Source: Chromatiaceae bacterium (GTDB lineage Bacteria; Pseudomonadota; Gammaproteobacteria; Chromatiales; Chromatiaceae). Taken from it: 64,000 nt of DNA. The stretch covers positions 310,001 through 374,000 of the forward strand of contig JADKCI010000001.1 in the NCBI GenBank assembly GCA_016714645.1, in the 5' to 3' direction. The position numbers and the translations under genes are program-made. Numbering within the stretch: position 1 is the first letter of the stretch; the number at the start of each line of letters is the position of its first letter. Of this stretch, positions 26,689 to 35,369 are shown one piece after another. The notes beneath the pieces were generated by a model, which saw only the letters and a program-made list of their open reading frames with translations, searched no databases and was not told the DNA's origin.

Positions 26689-27621
26689 ATGAACCTCGCC
26701 TTTATCGGTCACCCTCTCTGCCAGGAGCACAAGCCCGGCGGCCACCATCCGGAGTGCCCGGAGCGGCTCTATGCCATCGCCGATCGCATGATCGCCTCCG
26801 GCATGGAAATGCTGGTCACCCACTATGATGCCCCCGAGGTCACCCGGGAGCAGTTGCTGCGGGTCCACGACCCGGACTACGTCGACCTCATTTTCAACTC
26901 GGCGCCCGGGATGGATGGCCAGTTGGCCTGGATCGACGGCGATACCGCCATGAGCATCGGCACCCTCCCCGCCGCCCTGCGCGCCGCCGGCGCCGCCATC
27001 ATGGCGGTTGACCTGGTCATGAGCGACAGGCACCACGCCGCCTTCTGCTGCGTCCGCCCGCCGGGGCATCACGCCGAACGCAATCGTTCCATGGGCTTCT
27101 GCTTCTTCAACAATGTCGCCGTCGGGGCCGCCCACGCCCTGGCCAAGTATGGCCTCCAGCGCATCGCCATCATCGATTTCGATGTCCACCATGGCAACGG
27201 CACCCAAAACATCTTCGAGGGCGACGAGCGGGTCCTCTTCTGCTCCAGCTTCCAGCACCCCTTCTATCCGGGTCCTGGCTGGGAGACCGACGCCAGCAAC
27301 ATTGCCAACCTGCCCTTGCCCAAGCTGACCGACGGCCCGACCTACCGGGCGGCGGTGACGGAGCATTGGCTGCCGCGCCTCGATGCCTTCGCGCCGGAGT
27401 TGATCATGATCTCCGCCGGCTTCGACGGCCACGCCGAGGATGACATGGCCCATTTCAATCTCCATACCTCCGACTTTGGCTGGATTACCCGTAAACTGCA
27501 TGACCTGGCGGTCAAGCACGCCCACGAGCGCATCGTCTCCTGCCTGGAGGGCGGCTACGAATTGAACGCCTTGGGCCGCTGCGTCAGCACCCATGTCGAT
27601 GAACTGATCGGCCATGCCTAG
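26689..27621 (+). CDS. histone deacetylase family protein (AcuC/acetylpolyamine hydrolase-like)
   Basis: This is a zinc-dependent deacetylase of the class II HDAC-like bacterial group, 310 residues, cytoplasmic. The active-site landmarks are intact: RPPGHHAE (proton-relay histidines), DFDVHHGNGT (zinc Asp and His) and SAGFDGHAED (second zinc Asp). Possible substrates are acetyl-lysine on proteins or acetylpolyamines. GGGGAGAG precedes the ATG. It is transcribed away from the Pat-like acetyltransferase gene across 218 bases, a layout that favours coordinated control. The last eight bases of the reading frame overlap a potential upstream start of the mepA gene. Confidence 0.93.
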   Translation: MNLAFIGHPLCQEHKPGGHHPECPERLYAIADRMIASGMEMLVTHYDAPEVTREQLLRVHDPDYVDLIFNSAPGMDGQLAWIDGDTAMSIGTLPAALRAAGAAIMAVDLVMSDRHHAAFCCVRPPGHHAERNRSMGFCFFNNVAVGAAHALAKYGLQRIAIIDFDVHHGNGTQNIFEGDERVLFCSSFQHPFYPGPGWETDASNIANLPLPKLTDGPTYRAAVTEHWLPRLDAFAPELIMISAGFDGHAEDDMAHFNLHTSDFGWITRKLHDLAVKHAHERIVSCLEGGYELNALGRCVSTHVDELIGHA

Positions 27622-27631
27622 GCGGGCAAGA

Positions 27632-28486
27632 ATGAAATTGTTACCCTTTGTTGTTAGCGCTGGCGTGCGCCTGGCCTTGGCCCTCGCCCCCGCCGCCCAG
27701 GCCAGTCCCTGGGCAGAGGTCCGGGCCGTTTCGCCCGGCCCCCCCGCGGCCATCGGGGAAGCCGCCAATGGTTGTCTGGCCGGAGCGGCCTCGCTGCCGG
27801 TCCAGGGCGAGGGTTTTGTCCAGATTCGCCGCGAGCGCCTGCGTCATTTCGGCCATCCCGTCACCTTGGCCTTCGTCAGGGATCTGGGCGCCGACCAGGC
27901 CCAGCGTACCGGCCGCTATGTCATGATCGGCGACCTCTCCCAACCGCGCGGCGGTCTCATGTCCTCCTCCCATCGCAGCCACCAGAATGGCCTGGATCTG
28001 GATGTCTGGTTCCAGTTCGCCGACTCCCCCAGCCAGGCCCAGCGGGCTTATCCCGAGTCCCGAAGTCCGCCCTCCATGGTCAGGGCCGATGGCCTGGTGG
28101 TGAATGGCTTCTGGGGTCAGGACCAGCGGCTTCTGCTCAAGCACGCCGCCGAGGATGCCCGCGTCGAGCGCATCTTCGTCAACCCCGCCATCAAGCAGGC
28201 CCTGTGCGAGAGCGAGACCGGGGATCGCTACTGGCTGCGCAAGCTCCGCCCCTGGCGGGGACACGACGCCCACTTCCACGTTCGCCTCAAGTGTCCCAAG
28301 GATAGCCCGGCCTGCGAGGACCAGTCCCCCATCGGTGCCGGCGAGGGCTGCGGTGCCGAGTTGGCCTGGTGGTTTACCGAGGAGGCCCGCAAGCCGAAAA
28401 GAGGTGGCGAGGCCAAGCCCGCCCCGCCCATGCCCGCCGCCTGCCGGGCCTTGCTGGCGAATCAGGACCTGGCGCGAAAGCAGTAA
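27632..28486 (+). CDS. mepA: penicillin-insensitive murein endopeptidase
   Basis: MepA is a periplasmic LAS-type metallopeptidase that cuts D-Ala-meso-DAP cross-links in peptidoglycan. The protein has 284 residues from the chosen start, with a signal peptide ending near AAQASP. Zinc ligands are seen in SHRSHQNGLDLDVW and in HDAHFHVRL. The C-terminal Cys pair and GEGCGAEL agree with the family. The start at 27632 gives a clean signal sequence; an ATG at 27614 would add six residues and overlap the HDAC gene. Co-transcription with the HDAC gene is likely because only ten bases separate them. Confidence 0.92.
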   Translation: MKLLPFVVSAGVRLALALAPAAQASPWAEVRAVSPGPPAAIGEAANGCLAGAASLPVQGEGFVQIRRERLRHFGHPVTLAFVRDLGADQAQRTGRYVMIGDLSQPRGGLMSSSHRSHQNGLDLDVWFQFADSPSQAQRAYPESRSPPSMVRADGLVVNGFWGQDQRLLLKHAAEDARVERIFVNPAIKQALCESETGDRYWLRKLRPWRGHDAHFHVRLKCPKDSPACEDQSPIGAGEGCGAELAWWFTEEARKPKRGGEAKPAPPMPAACRALLANQDLARKQ

Positions 28487-28609
28487 CGCGCTGGGGCTAT
28501 TTGCCCTCCATTGTCCAGGGGCTGGAAGCCGAGCAGGCCCATCGGCTGCTGGCCGCCGGTTGCAGTCCTCAGCCAACCATTTGCCCCAACTCGATCAGGA
28601 ATCAGGATC

Positions 28610-29731
28610 ATGACCCAACGCGCTCTCATCACCGGCATCACTGGTCAGGATGGCTCCTACCTGGCTGAATTCCTGCTGGAGAAGGGCTATGAGGTCCATG
28701 GCATCAAGCGCCGTGCCTCCTCCTTCAACACCCAGCGGGTGGATCATCTTTATGTCGACCCCCACTGCGACCAGCCCGCCTTCCGCCTCCACTACGGCGA
28801 CCTGACCGACTCCTCGAATCTCACCCGCATCCTGCGCGAGGTGAAGCCCGACGAGGTCTATAACCTCGGCGCCCAGAGCCACGTCGCGGTGAGTTTCGAG
28901 TCCCCGGAATACACCGCCGACGTCGACGCCATGGGCACCTTGCGCCTGCTGGAGGCCATCCGCTTTCTGGGTCTGGAAAAAAAGACCCGCTTCTACCAGG
29001 CCTCCACCTCCGAGCTGTACGGCCTGGTCCAGGAAGTCCCCCAGCGCGAGACCACCCCTTTCTACCCGCGCAGCCCCTACGCCGTCGCCAAGCTCTACGC
29101 CTATTGGATCACCGTCAACTATCGCGAGGCCTATGGCCTCTACGCTTGCAACGGCATCCTCTTCAACCACGAGAGCCCCCGCCGCGGCGAGACCTTCGTC
29201 ACCCGCAAGATCACCCGCGGCCTGGCCAACATCGCCCAAGGCCTGGAGCGTTGCCTCTATCTGGGCAACATGAACGCCCTGCGCGACTGGGGCCACGCCA
29301 AGGACTATGTGCGCATGCAGTGGCTGATGCTCCAGCAGGACCAGCCCGAGGACTTCGTCATCGCCACCGGCGTCCAGCATACGGTGCGCGACTTCGTGCG
29401 CTGGTCGGCTGCGGAACTGGGGCTCACCCTGCGTTTTGAAGGACATGGCCTGGACGAGCACGCCATCGTCGACCGTATCGAGGGTGACCAGGCCCCGGCC
29501 TTGAAGCCCGGCGACAGTATCGTGCGCGTCGATCCGCGCTACTTCCGGCCTACCGAGGTGGAGACCCTCCTCGGCGACCCCACCAAGGCCAAGGAACGCC
29601 TTGGCTGGGTGCCCGAGATATCCGTCCGGGACTTGTGTGCCGAGATGGTTGCCCAAGACCTCAAGATCGCCCGTCGCCACGCCTTCCTCAAGGCCCATGG
29701 CCACGATACGCCCATTTCGGTGGAGGATTGA
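28610..29731 (+). CDS. gmd: GDP-mannose 4,6-dehydratase
   Basis: Gmd converts GDP-D-mannose to GDP-4-keto-6-deoxy-D-mannose, the first step to GDP-L-fucose and related deoxysugars for surface polysaccharide. The 373-residue protein opens with the NADP-binding TGITGQDGSYLAEFLLEKG. It carries the active-site Ser/Thr region ASTSELYG and the catalytic YAVAKLYAYW (YxxxK). The start at 28610 has AGGA upstream and matches the family; the longer frame from 28511 does not. Four bases separate it from fcl, with which it forms a pathway operon. Confidence 0.97.
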   Translation: MTQRALITGITGQDGSYLAEFLLEKGYEVHGIKRRASSFNTQRVDHLYVDPHCDQPAFRLHYGDLTDSSNLTRILREVKPDEVYNLGAQSHVAVSFESPEYTADVDAMGTLRLLEAIRFLGLEKKTRFYQASTSELYGLVQEVPQRETTPFYPRSPYAVAKLYAYWITVNYREAYGLYACNGILFNHESPRRGETFVTRKITRGLANIAQGLERCLYLGNMNALRDWGHAKDYVRMQWLMLQQDQPEDFVIATGVQHTVRDFVRWSAAELGLTLRFEGHGLDEHAIVDRIEGDQAPALKPGDSIVRVDPRYFRPTEVETLLGDPTKAKERLGWVPEISVRDLCAEMVAQDLKIARRHAFLKAHGHDTPISVED

Positions 29732-29735
29732 CCCC

Positions 29736-30710
29736 ATGCCCCGTGACCTGGACCAGACCCTCTACATCGCCGGCCATCGCGGCATGGTCGGTTCCGCCCT
29801 GGTCCGCCGCTTGGGCGCCCTAGGCTACCGTAACCTCCTCACCGCCAGCCATGCCCAGCTCGACCTCCTCGACCAGGCGGCGGTCAACCGCTTCTTCGCC
29901 GACCACCCCATCGACCAGGTCTATCTGGCCGCCGCCCGGGTTGGTGGCATCCACGCCAACAATAGCTACCCGGCCGACTTCATCTACCAGAACCTCATGA
30001 TCGAGGCCAACCTCATCCAGGCCGCCCATGCCCAGGGCGTCCAGAAGCTGCTGTTCCTCGGCTCCTCCTGTATTTATCCGCAGCTCGCCCCCCAGCCCCT
30101 GGTCGAGGCGGCCCTCCTCACCGGCACCCTGGAACCGACCAACGAACCCTACGCCATCGCCAAGATCGCCGGCATCAAGCTGTGCGAGAGCTACAACCGC
30201 CAGCATGGCCGCGATTACCGCAGCGTCATGCCCACCAACCTCTACGGCCCCGGCGATAACTACCACCCGGAGAATTCCCACGTCATCCCCGGCCTGCTGC
30301 GGCGCTTCCACGAGGCCGTGCGCACCGGCGCCGACCAGGTGACCATCTGGGGCAGCGGCACCCCGCGCCGGGAATTCCTCCATGTCGACGACATGGCCGC
30401 CGCCTGTGTCCATGTCATGGAGTTGGCACCAGCCCGCTACCAGGCCCACACCCGGCCCATGCTCTCCCACATCAACGTCGGCAGTGGCGTGGATGTCACC
30501 ATCCGGGAATTGGCGGAGACCATCACCCGCGTCACCGGTTTCCAGGGGCGGCTGGACTTCGACCCCAGCAAGCCCGACGGCACCCCGCGCAAGCTGCTGG
30601 ACGTGTCGCGCCTCAAGGCCCTGGGCTGGGAGGCGCGCATCGGGCTGGAGGAGGGGCTGCGGGATGCTTACGACTGGTACCAGCGGCGCGCTGCACCTAA
30701 ACCTGAGTAG
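29736..30710 (+). CDS. fcl: GDP-L-fucose synthase
   Basis: Fcl (WcaG) performs the 3,5-epimerisation and 4-reduction that turn the Gmd product into GDP-L-fucose. The protein has 324 residues, normal for the family. It shows the Rossmann motif AGHRGMVGSALV, the SSCIYP loop and YAIAKIAGIK (YxxxK). GGAGG lies just upstream of the ATG. It is the second gene of the gmd-fcl pair. No glycosyltransferases are nearby, so the sugar must be used by genes elsewhere. Confidence 0.97.
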   Translation: MPRDLDQTLYIAGHRGMVGSALVRRLGALGYRNLLTASHAQLDLLDQAAVNRFFADHPIDQVYLAAARVGGIHANNSYPADFIYQNLMIEANLIQAAHAQGVQKLLFLGSSCIYPQLAPQPLVEAALLTGTLEPTNEPYAIAKIAGIKLCESYNRQHGRDYRSVMPTNLYGPGDNYHPENSHVIPGLLRRFHEAVRTGADQVTIWGSGTPRREFLHVDDMAAACVHVMELAPARYQAHTRPMLSHINVGSGVDVTIRELAETITRVTGFQGRLDFDPSKPDGTPRKLLDVSRLKALGWEARIGLEEGLRDAYDWYQRRAAPKPE

Positions 30711-30832
30711 ATCAGCAATGGCGTAGCGGGCGAGGTATCCTTGCTCGACGTTAGGGGTATCGAATCAGCTGTCGAACTGTGCTATTAAGCGCACGCTCAG
30801 CGACACGATTTAAATCATGATGGACGCTTCCC

Positions 30833-31090
30833 ATGAGCCATGTCAGTGCAAATGATCTGAAAACTCGAGGTATTGCCGCGATCGAGGCGGCCCTGAGCGA
30901 ACACGCCGAGGCGCTGGTGTCGGTGCGCGGTAAAGATCGCTTTGTGGTTATGGAACTGGCGCAGTACCACTATCTTCGCGAGTGCGAATTGGAGGCTGCG
31001 CTGGCTCAGGCCAAAGCGGATGTTGCCGCCGGGCGAGTGATCAAGGAGTCGGCTGAGGCGCACCTGGCGCGACTGGATACGATGGAATGA
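30833..31090 (+). CDS. Phd/YefM-family antitoxin
   Basis: This 85-residue antitoxin should neutralise the RelE-like toxin encoded next to it and repress the shared promoter. The N-terminal fold region SHVSANDLKTRGIAAIEA and GKDRFVVMEL fit the Phd/YefM DNA-binding part. The C-terminal half is a charged helix (EAALAQAKADVAAGRVIKES) that would wrap the toxin. Its stop overlaps the toxin start (ATGA, 31087-31090). Confidence 0.88.
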   Translation: MSHVSANDLKTRGIAAIEAALSEHAEALVSVRGKDRFVVMELAQYHYLRECELEAALAQAKADVAAGRVIKESAEAHLARLDTME

Positions 31091-31365
31091 GCTTTTCGCT
31101 CGTTTTCACAGACAGCTACAATCGGCGCGCGGCTAAGTGGCTGAAAAAACATTCGGAGCTTCGCGCCACCTATCTGAAGACCCTACAGCTTCTTGAGCTC
31201 AACCCGTTTCATCCTTCTCTGCGCCTGCATGCGTTACGTGGCCGGATGCAAGGGGTTTACTCGGTGTCTATCAACATGTCTTATCGCATCACGATAGATC
31301 TCCTGATTTCCGAGCAAGAGATTATTTTGCTGAATGTGGGTGACCACGAATCCGTATACGACTAA
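31087..31365 (+). CDS. RelE/ParE-superfamily toxin
   Basis: This 92-residue toxin partners the Phd-like antitoxin and is translationally coupled to it. The fold landmarks are visible: SYNRRAAKWLKKHSEL, the LELNPFHPSLRLHAL loop, GVYSVSINMSYRITI and the final strand IILLNVGDHESVY. These resemble the YoeB/RelE and plasmid-stabilisation families, which cut mRNA at the ribosome. The C-terminal HESVYD-like end is typical of HigB/RelE relatives. Confidence 0.88.
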   Translation: MSFSLVFTDSYNRRAAKWLKKHSELRATYLKTLQLLELNPFHPSLRLHALRGRMQGVYSVSINMSYRITIDLLISEQEIILLNVGDHESVYD

Positions 31366-31397
31366 GTCGCGGTTACCAGCACCTGATCGCTCTGCCT

Positions 31398-31558
31398 GAA
31401 GTCAATCGAGAGACCTCGGCACCCTCGGCGGGCAAGGCAGGACCGCGCCCGGCTGGGACCTCCCGCGGCTCATCGTCGACGACGCCGAGATCCCCGTCGC
31501 CTGGTTGCTGCCCAGCCACCCGGCGGGACTCGCCCTGGAAGTCCTCAACTTCATCTAA
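31398..31558 (+). pseudogene. orphan 3' gene fragment without a start codon
   Basis: An open frame of about 52 codons runs from after a TGA at 31395-31397 to TAA at 31556-31558 with no ATG, GTG or TTG. It reads like the conserved tail of a protein (WDLPRLIVDDAEIPVAWLLP, ending LEVLNFI). I do not recognise the family. It is probably the remnant of a gene whose 5' part was lost when the toxin-antitoxin pair or neighbouring DNA was rearranged. Confidence 0.4.
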
Positions 31559-31588
31559 AATCGAACATAAGAATACGGCATCCCCAGG

Positions 31589-32026
31589 TCAGTCCGGCAA
31601 CCAGGCTTGATCCAATACCTGCAACCTACTCCAGGGACAGGTATCGGGAAAATCCGATAATCCCGTCTCCTCGGCCACCTGAGCCGTGGCGTCATCCCAG
31701 ACACCGGCCCACCAGTCCGGTTCGGCGAGCTTGGGGCCCAGGCTCGGAGTTTCCTCCAGGCGGCGGGCGATGCCGCGGCGCTGATTGCGGATGGTAACTT
31801 GCCAGCTTGCCCCTCGCCGCGGGGGCTGTTGCTCCCACTTGAGGAGATGGGCCAGGAGGATGGCCATACGGTTGGCCAGTTCTCGTTGTTCGCTCTTGCC
31901 CACGTCTTCGATCTCCTCGGCCAGGTGCGCGATATCCAAGAGGTCGAACCGGCCCTCGCGCAGCAGGCGCGCCTGTTCGCTGGACCAGGTGACCACATCA
32001 TCTTCGTAGCGTACGGCGGTTGTCAT
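31589..32026 (-). CDS. DUF29 domain protein
   Basis: This 145-residue, all-helical protein matches the DUF29 family. The start is YEDDVVTWSSEQARLLREG, followed by the signature LAEEIEDVGKSEQRELANRM and LLKWEQQP. DUF29 proteins are common in cyanobacteria and proteobacteria, often in accessory DNA, and have no established function. The start at 32026 is preferred over 32059 because GAGGAAGAGG lies upstream and the family begins there. It stands alone on the minus strand between a toxin-antitoxin pair and an ABC permease. Confidence 0.82.
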   Translation of the reverse strand: MTTAVRYEDDVVTWSSEQARLLREGRFDLLDIAHLAEEIEDVGKSEQRELANRMAILLAHLLKWEQQPPRRGASWQVTIRNQRRGIARRLEETPSLGPKLAEPDWWAGVWDDATAQVAEETGLSDFPDTCPWSRLQVLDQAWLPD

Positions 32027-32152
32027 TGCCTCTTCCTCAAGGGCGATCATTTGGGTCACTGCTTTTGCTGGCAGTCGAGTATATTCGCTTACCTTGGCCG
32101 AGTGTCCAACCTCTCTGAAACGCCGCTATAACCGGTCTCTCCCAAAACATTC

Positions 32153-33358
32153 ATGCGCCTCAAAGATGCCTTGACCTTTAGCCTGCGGTCCCTGACGAGC
32201 CAGCCTGCCCGGACCTGGCTGACACTGCTGGCCATGGGGCTGGGGACGGCGGCGGTGGTGGTGCTGAGCTCCCTGGGGGAGGGGGCGCGTTCCTATGTCT
32301 CGGGCAAGTTCACCCAGCTTGGTACTCACCTGCTCATCGTCCTGCCGGGGCGTAGCGAAACGACCGGCGGACCGCCGCCCCTGATCGGCGGGACGGCCCG
32401 GGACCTGACCCTGGACGACGCCCTGGCCCTGCTGCGCTCGCCCCTGGTGGAACGGATCGCACCCCTCAGCCTGGGGTCGGCCCCGGTCTCCCACGGCAAC
32501 CGGGAACGGGAGGCCAACATCGTCGGTACCACCGCCGACTTCCAGCCGGTGCGCCAGATCGAACTGGCCCAGGGCCAGTTCCTGCCGCCGGGCGATCCCC
32601 GTCAGGGTCAGGCCGTCACCCTCCTGGGCGAGAAGCTGGCCCGGGAACTCTTCGACCAGCAGTCCCCTCTCGGCCAATGGGTCCGTATTGGTGATCGCCG
32701 CTTCCGGGTCATCGGCCTCCTGCAAAGCGCTGGCTTCTCCCTGGGGGCGGATCTCGGCGATACGGCCCTGATCCCGGTCGCCTCCGCCCAGGCCCTCTTC
32801 GATAGCCCGGCCCTCTTTCGCATCCTGATCCAGGCCCGCAGCCGCGCCGCCCTGGCCCCCGCCGAGGAGGCCGTCCTCGCCATCCTGCGTGAACGCCACG
32901 AGGGCGAGGACGATGTCACCCTCATTACCCAGGATGCCCTGCTGGCCACCTTCGACAAAATCCTCAATGCCCTGACCCTGGCGGTGACGGGCATCGCCGC
33001 CATCAGCCTGCTGGTGGCGGGAGTGCTCATCATGAACGTCATGTTGGTGGCCGTCTCCCAGCGCACCCCGGAGATCGGCCTCCTCAAGGCCCTGGGCGCG
33101 GCCCAGCGGCAAATCCTCGCCCTCTTCCTCACCGAGGCCCTGCTGCTGGCGCTGGCGGGGACGGCCCTGGGCATCCTGGTCGCCTATGGGGCGGTTGCCC
33201 TCTTCAACGCCCAGGTCCCGGCCTTCAGCCTGGTCACGCCCCTCTGGGCACCGCTGGCGGCGGCGGCGGTCTCCCTGGCCACCGGGCTCCTCTTCGGCCT
33301 GCTGCCGGCCCTGCGCGCGGCGCGCCTGGACCCGGTGGTGGCCCTGTCCGGGGGTTGA
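32153..33358 (+). CDS. MacB/FtsX-type ABC transporter permease 1
   Basis: This inner-membrane permease of the MacB-type mechanotransmission ABC family has 401 residues. It carries an N-terminal membrane helix (about 15-40), a periplasmic MacB_PCD domain (about 45-245) and three C-terminal helices of the FtsX domain (about 270-390). The protein ends DPVVALSGG. Such permeases couple ATP hydrolysis in the cytoplasm to extrusion from the periplasm with an adaptor. The downstream DNA begins with a broken copy of the 5' end of a second permease gene, whose intact copy lies at 51729-52928. An ATPase and adaptor suited to it lie at 58679-60498. Confidence 0.9.
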   Translation: MRLKDALTFSLRSLTSQPARTWLTLLAMGLGTAAVVVLSSLGEGARSYVSGKFTQLGTHLLIVLPGRSETTGGPPPLIGGTARDLTLDDALALLRSPLVERIAPLSLGSAPVSHGNREREANIVGTTADFQPVRQIELAQGQFLPPGDPRQGQAVTLLGEKLARELFDQQSPLGQWVRIGDRRFRVIGLLQSAGFSLGADLGDTALIPVASAQALFDSPALFRILIQARSRAALAPAEEAVLAILRERHEGEDDVTLITQDALLATFDKILNALTLAVTGIAAISLLVAGVLIMNVMLVAVSQRTPEIGLLKALGAAQRQILALFLTEALLLALAGTALGILVAYGAVALFNAQVPAFSLVTPLWAPLAAAAVSLATGLLFGLLPALRAARLDPVVALSGG

Positions 33359-33403
33359 CGCCCTGCGCGCCCGGGACTATGGCCGCTTCAGCCTGACCGC
33401 CCA
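33359..33403 (+). pseudogene. 5' remnant of permease 2 (copy A)
   Basis: The first 13 codons of the permease-2 gene are recognisable here directly after permease 1 (GCGCGCCCGGGACTATGGCC and following bases), but the ATG is replaced by CCCTG, and the similarity stops at about 33403. It shows that permease 2 once followed permease 1 at this place. Confidence 0.75.
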
Positions 33404-33435
33404 ACCTGCTATTCAACCCGATCCTGGCCTCTTTT

Positions 33436-33456
33436 CGCGCCTTGGCGCGGTTTTTT
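33436..33456 (+). terminator. intrinsic terminator downstream of permease 1
   Basis: CGCGC (33436-33440) pairs with GCGCG (33445-33449) around a CTTG loop, followed by G and six T (33451-33456). The rest of 33403-33737 holds no gene that I can support. Confidence 0.65.
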
Positions 33457-33482
33457 CGCCCGTGGCCGGCCTACTGGGTGCT

Positions 33483-33538
33483 CAAAAAGGTCCAAATTAC
33501 CAAACGAACCCATTTCAGTTCTGAACAGAAGGGGTTGG
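33483..33538 (+). repeat. 56-bp direct repeat, left copy
   Basis: The sequence beginning CAAAAAGGTCCAAATTACC recurs at 51462-51517 with two mismatches. It is the outermost element of the duplicated block that brackets the copper island. The remainder of the gap up to hicB shows an inverted repeat GGCTAG/CTAGCC at 33677-33701 that may be the hicB operator. Confidence 0.85.
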
Positions 33539-33737
33539 AGCAGAGATCCGAGCCAACAGACGTTAGCCTGCTGATCGGGCGCAAATAGAACGCGAACCTG
33601 GCCTTTTCTCCATTTTTTACACTTGGGGGAGGATTGAGGCGGCGGAGCCGTTGCGGGCGCGGTGAGTGCAACCTTTGGCTAGCCCCTATAAACTGCTAGC
33701 CCTACCTTGTCGAGCTGTGTTTTGAGGGTGCGTTACC

Positions 33738-33968
33738 ATGGAAAAAATGCTTAAAATCCATATCGAATCCCTCAATGAAGGAGGCTTTCTGGCGACATCC
33801 GATGATATTCAAGGACTTGTAGCCCAGGGGCGCACCGTGCAGGAGACATTGGATATTGCTAAGGATGTAGCCCGGCGCCTGCTTGAAGCACAGGAAGAAC
33901 GTCATAGGGTGGTCCCGTTGCAGCCACTTGAACCTTCATTTGACTATCCCTTGATTATTGGCGCCTAG
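33738..33968 (+). CDS. hicB: HicB-like antitoxin
   Basis: This 76-residue protein has the compact partial RNase-H-like HicB fold: KIHIESLNEGGFLATSDDIQ, then GLVAQGRTVQETLDIAKDVA. It should bind and block the HicA toxin encoded eight bases downstream. The order antitoxin then toxin is the less common arrangement for this family. The pair lies in the duplicated block at the left edge of the copper island. Only hicA, not hicB, left a recognisable fragment in the right-hand copy. Confidence 0.85.
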   Translation: MEKMLKIHIESLNEGGFLATSDDIQGLVAQGRTVQETLDIAKDVARRLLEAQEERHRVVPLQPLEPSFDYPLIIGA

Positions 33969-33976
33969 CGTATTCC

Positions 33977-34204
33977 ATGGGCCGGTTATCGGGCTTCCGT
34001 TATCGCGACATCGTGCGCCGCTTGAAGCAGTTTGGTTTTGTCTTTGATCGCCAGGCTGCTGGCAGTCATGAGATCTGGTACAACCCGCAAACGGGCCTCT
34101 ACACCACCATACCGAACCACCCGGGCGATCTACCCGAAGGCACGCTGAGAGCTATTTTGCGCCAGGCTGGCGTGACACCAGACCAGTTTCTGGCTTTGGG
34201 GTAA
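33977..34204 (+). CDS. hicA: HicA-like mRNA interferase toxin
   Basis: This 75-residue HicA toxin has the double-stranded-RNA-binding-like fold. RYRDIVRRLKQFGFVFDRQAAGSHEIWY holds the catalytic His (GSHEIWY), and TIPNHPGDLPEGTLRAILRQ completes the fold. It cleaves mRNA when free of HicB. The reading frame is intact and immediately follows hicB. A 60-bp internal piece of this gene (34032-34091) is repeated at 51543-51602 with one mismatch, outside any gene. Confidence 0.87.
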   Translation: MGRLSGFRYRDIVRRLKQFGFVFDRQAAGSHEIWYNPQTGLYTTIPNHPGDLPEGTLRAILRQAGVTPDQFLALG

Positions 34205-34274
34205 GCCGGTGGCGCAAAACCTGGAGCCCGCGTCTTAAACGAAGGCACCTCTAAGTCAACCCCGACAACCTGCC

Positions 34275-34490
34275 GCCCATCGGCAATCTACCGTCATCGC
34301 GGGTGAACCATGTCCCTGGAAGATGCCCTGAGTTTTAGCCCGGTCGCGGCCCGGTCCGGGGGCTGACGTCATGCGTGCCCGGGACTATGTCCGCTTCAGC
34401 CTGACCGCCGTGGGTGCCTATCGCGCCCGCAGCCTGCTTGTGGCGGAGCCGAACAAGACCATGATCATCAGCGCCAGAATGTGTCAATGA
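34275..34490 (+). pseudogene. collapsed permease 1/permease 2 junction (copy B)
   Basis: This stretch repeats 51632-51797. It holds an 18-codon mini-frame (34310-34366) that fuses the first ten codons of a permease-1 paralog to its last eight. After TGACGTC, the first 24 codons of permease 2 follow (34371 onward). Similarity ends at about 34440, where unrelated sequence begins and the frame stops at 34490. The mini-frame is an internal deletion of almost a whole permease gene. Confidence 0.85.
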
Positions 34491-35369
34491 AAATGAGACA
34501 CTGGGGTATCGAAATGAGGGTTGTTCCTGGGGCGCCTTGGGCGCCTCGGGGTCGACGGGAAGCGCTGGTGGCGGCGGGTTGATCCAGGCGGCGTTCGGGG
34601 TTGCCGCGGGGTCGGTTGCTGCCCCTTGAAGCGTGCTGAGTTGGCCTCGAAGGCCGCGGTCAGGGTGCGTGAGCGTGCGGCCAGGCTGTCTGCGACGCGG
34701 CCGTGGTGGACACCGTCGGGGGCCATGAAGGCGATGCCGCCGCAGCGCTCGGGGCCATCGGGTCGGTACTTCAGCGTCTTGACGTGGGACTCGCTGCAAG
34801 GGTTATCGTTGCTGACAGCGGGGCGGCGGTGGGTTTTAGCGTGGTTGGTGTGGGGGGAGGCCTCGACGCAGCGCTCCGTGTGCCGGATCGTCAGGGCGTG
34901 ATCGCGTTCCTCGGGGGTGAGTGTGAGCGGCGGCGTCGGGCGCGCTGGCGCCGCGACTCGGGCGCGTTGCCGGTAGCGGCTGGCAGGCGCCACCCCCAGG
35001 GCCCGGCAGGCACGCGCCACGCCGACCCCGTTGCCCAGCGTCTCGGCCGCGGCCATCAAGCTCTGCCGGCGCTCACCCGCGGGCTGGGGCCGATCCCCGA
35101 CCACAGCGAGACGTTTTTTGGGACATCAAGGAGGGTCTCCGCCTGAATCAGGCGCGGGCGCCACCGCGCGACTGCGCGCTCCAACTCCGCCACCCGGGGC
35201 CTTGGGCAGCGCGTGTGTAACCCCGGCGACCGCGCTGGCGCGGCGTCAGTGCTGCCAGGGCACCGACGATGCTCTCCAGCATGGTCTCGGCGATCAATGC
35301 CAGGGTGCCCGGGTCGAGCTGCATGGGGTCGTCGATGATGGCGAACAAGGCCGCCGGCACCGAGACCCT
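34446..35369 (-). mobile_element. decayed IS3-family insertion sequence
   Basis: The minus strand carries pieces of one IS3-type transposase spread over several frames. They include LDPGTLALIAETMLESIVGA (35148-35360) and, in the frame bridging 35104-35148, QAETLLDVPK. Next come GVARACRALGVAPASRYRQR, then SNDNPCSESHVKTLKYRPD (core end) and the tail AAWINPPPP in yet another frame. The DDE catalytic core is largely deleted between the helical N-terminus and the SNDNP motif. The element cannot encode an active transposase. One end abuts the truncated permease-2 copy, the other the histidine kinase stop codon. Confidence 0.8.

Noticed and set aside
33471..33671. 66-codon minus-strand open frame in the intergenic repeat region
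   Set aside because: It runs through the 56-bp repeat and a terminator hairpin and has no ribosome site or homology pattern.
34703..35146. 147-codon plus-strand open frame across the IS3 remnant
   Set aside because: The minus strand shows transposase motifs in pieces; the plus-strand frame is composition-driven.
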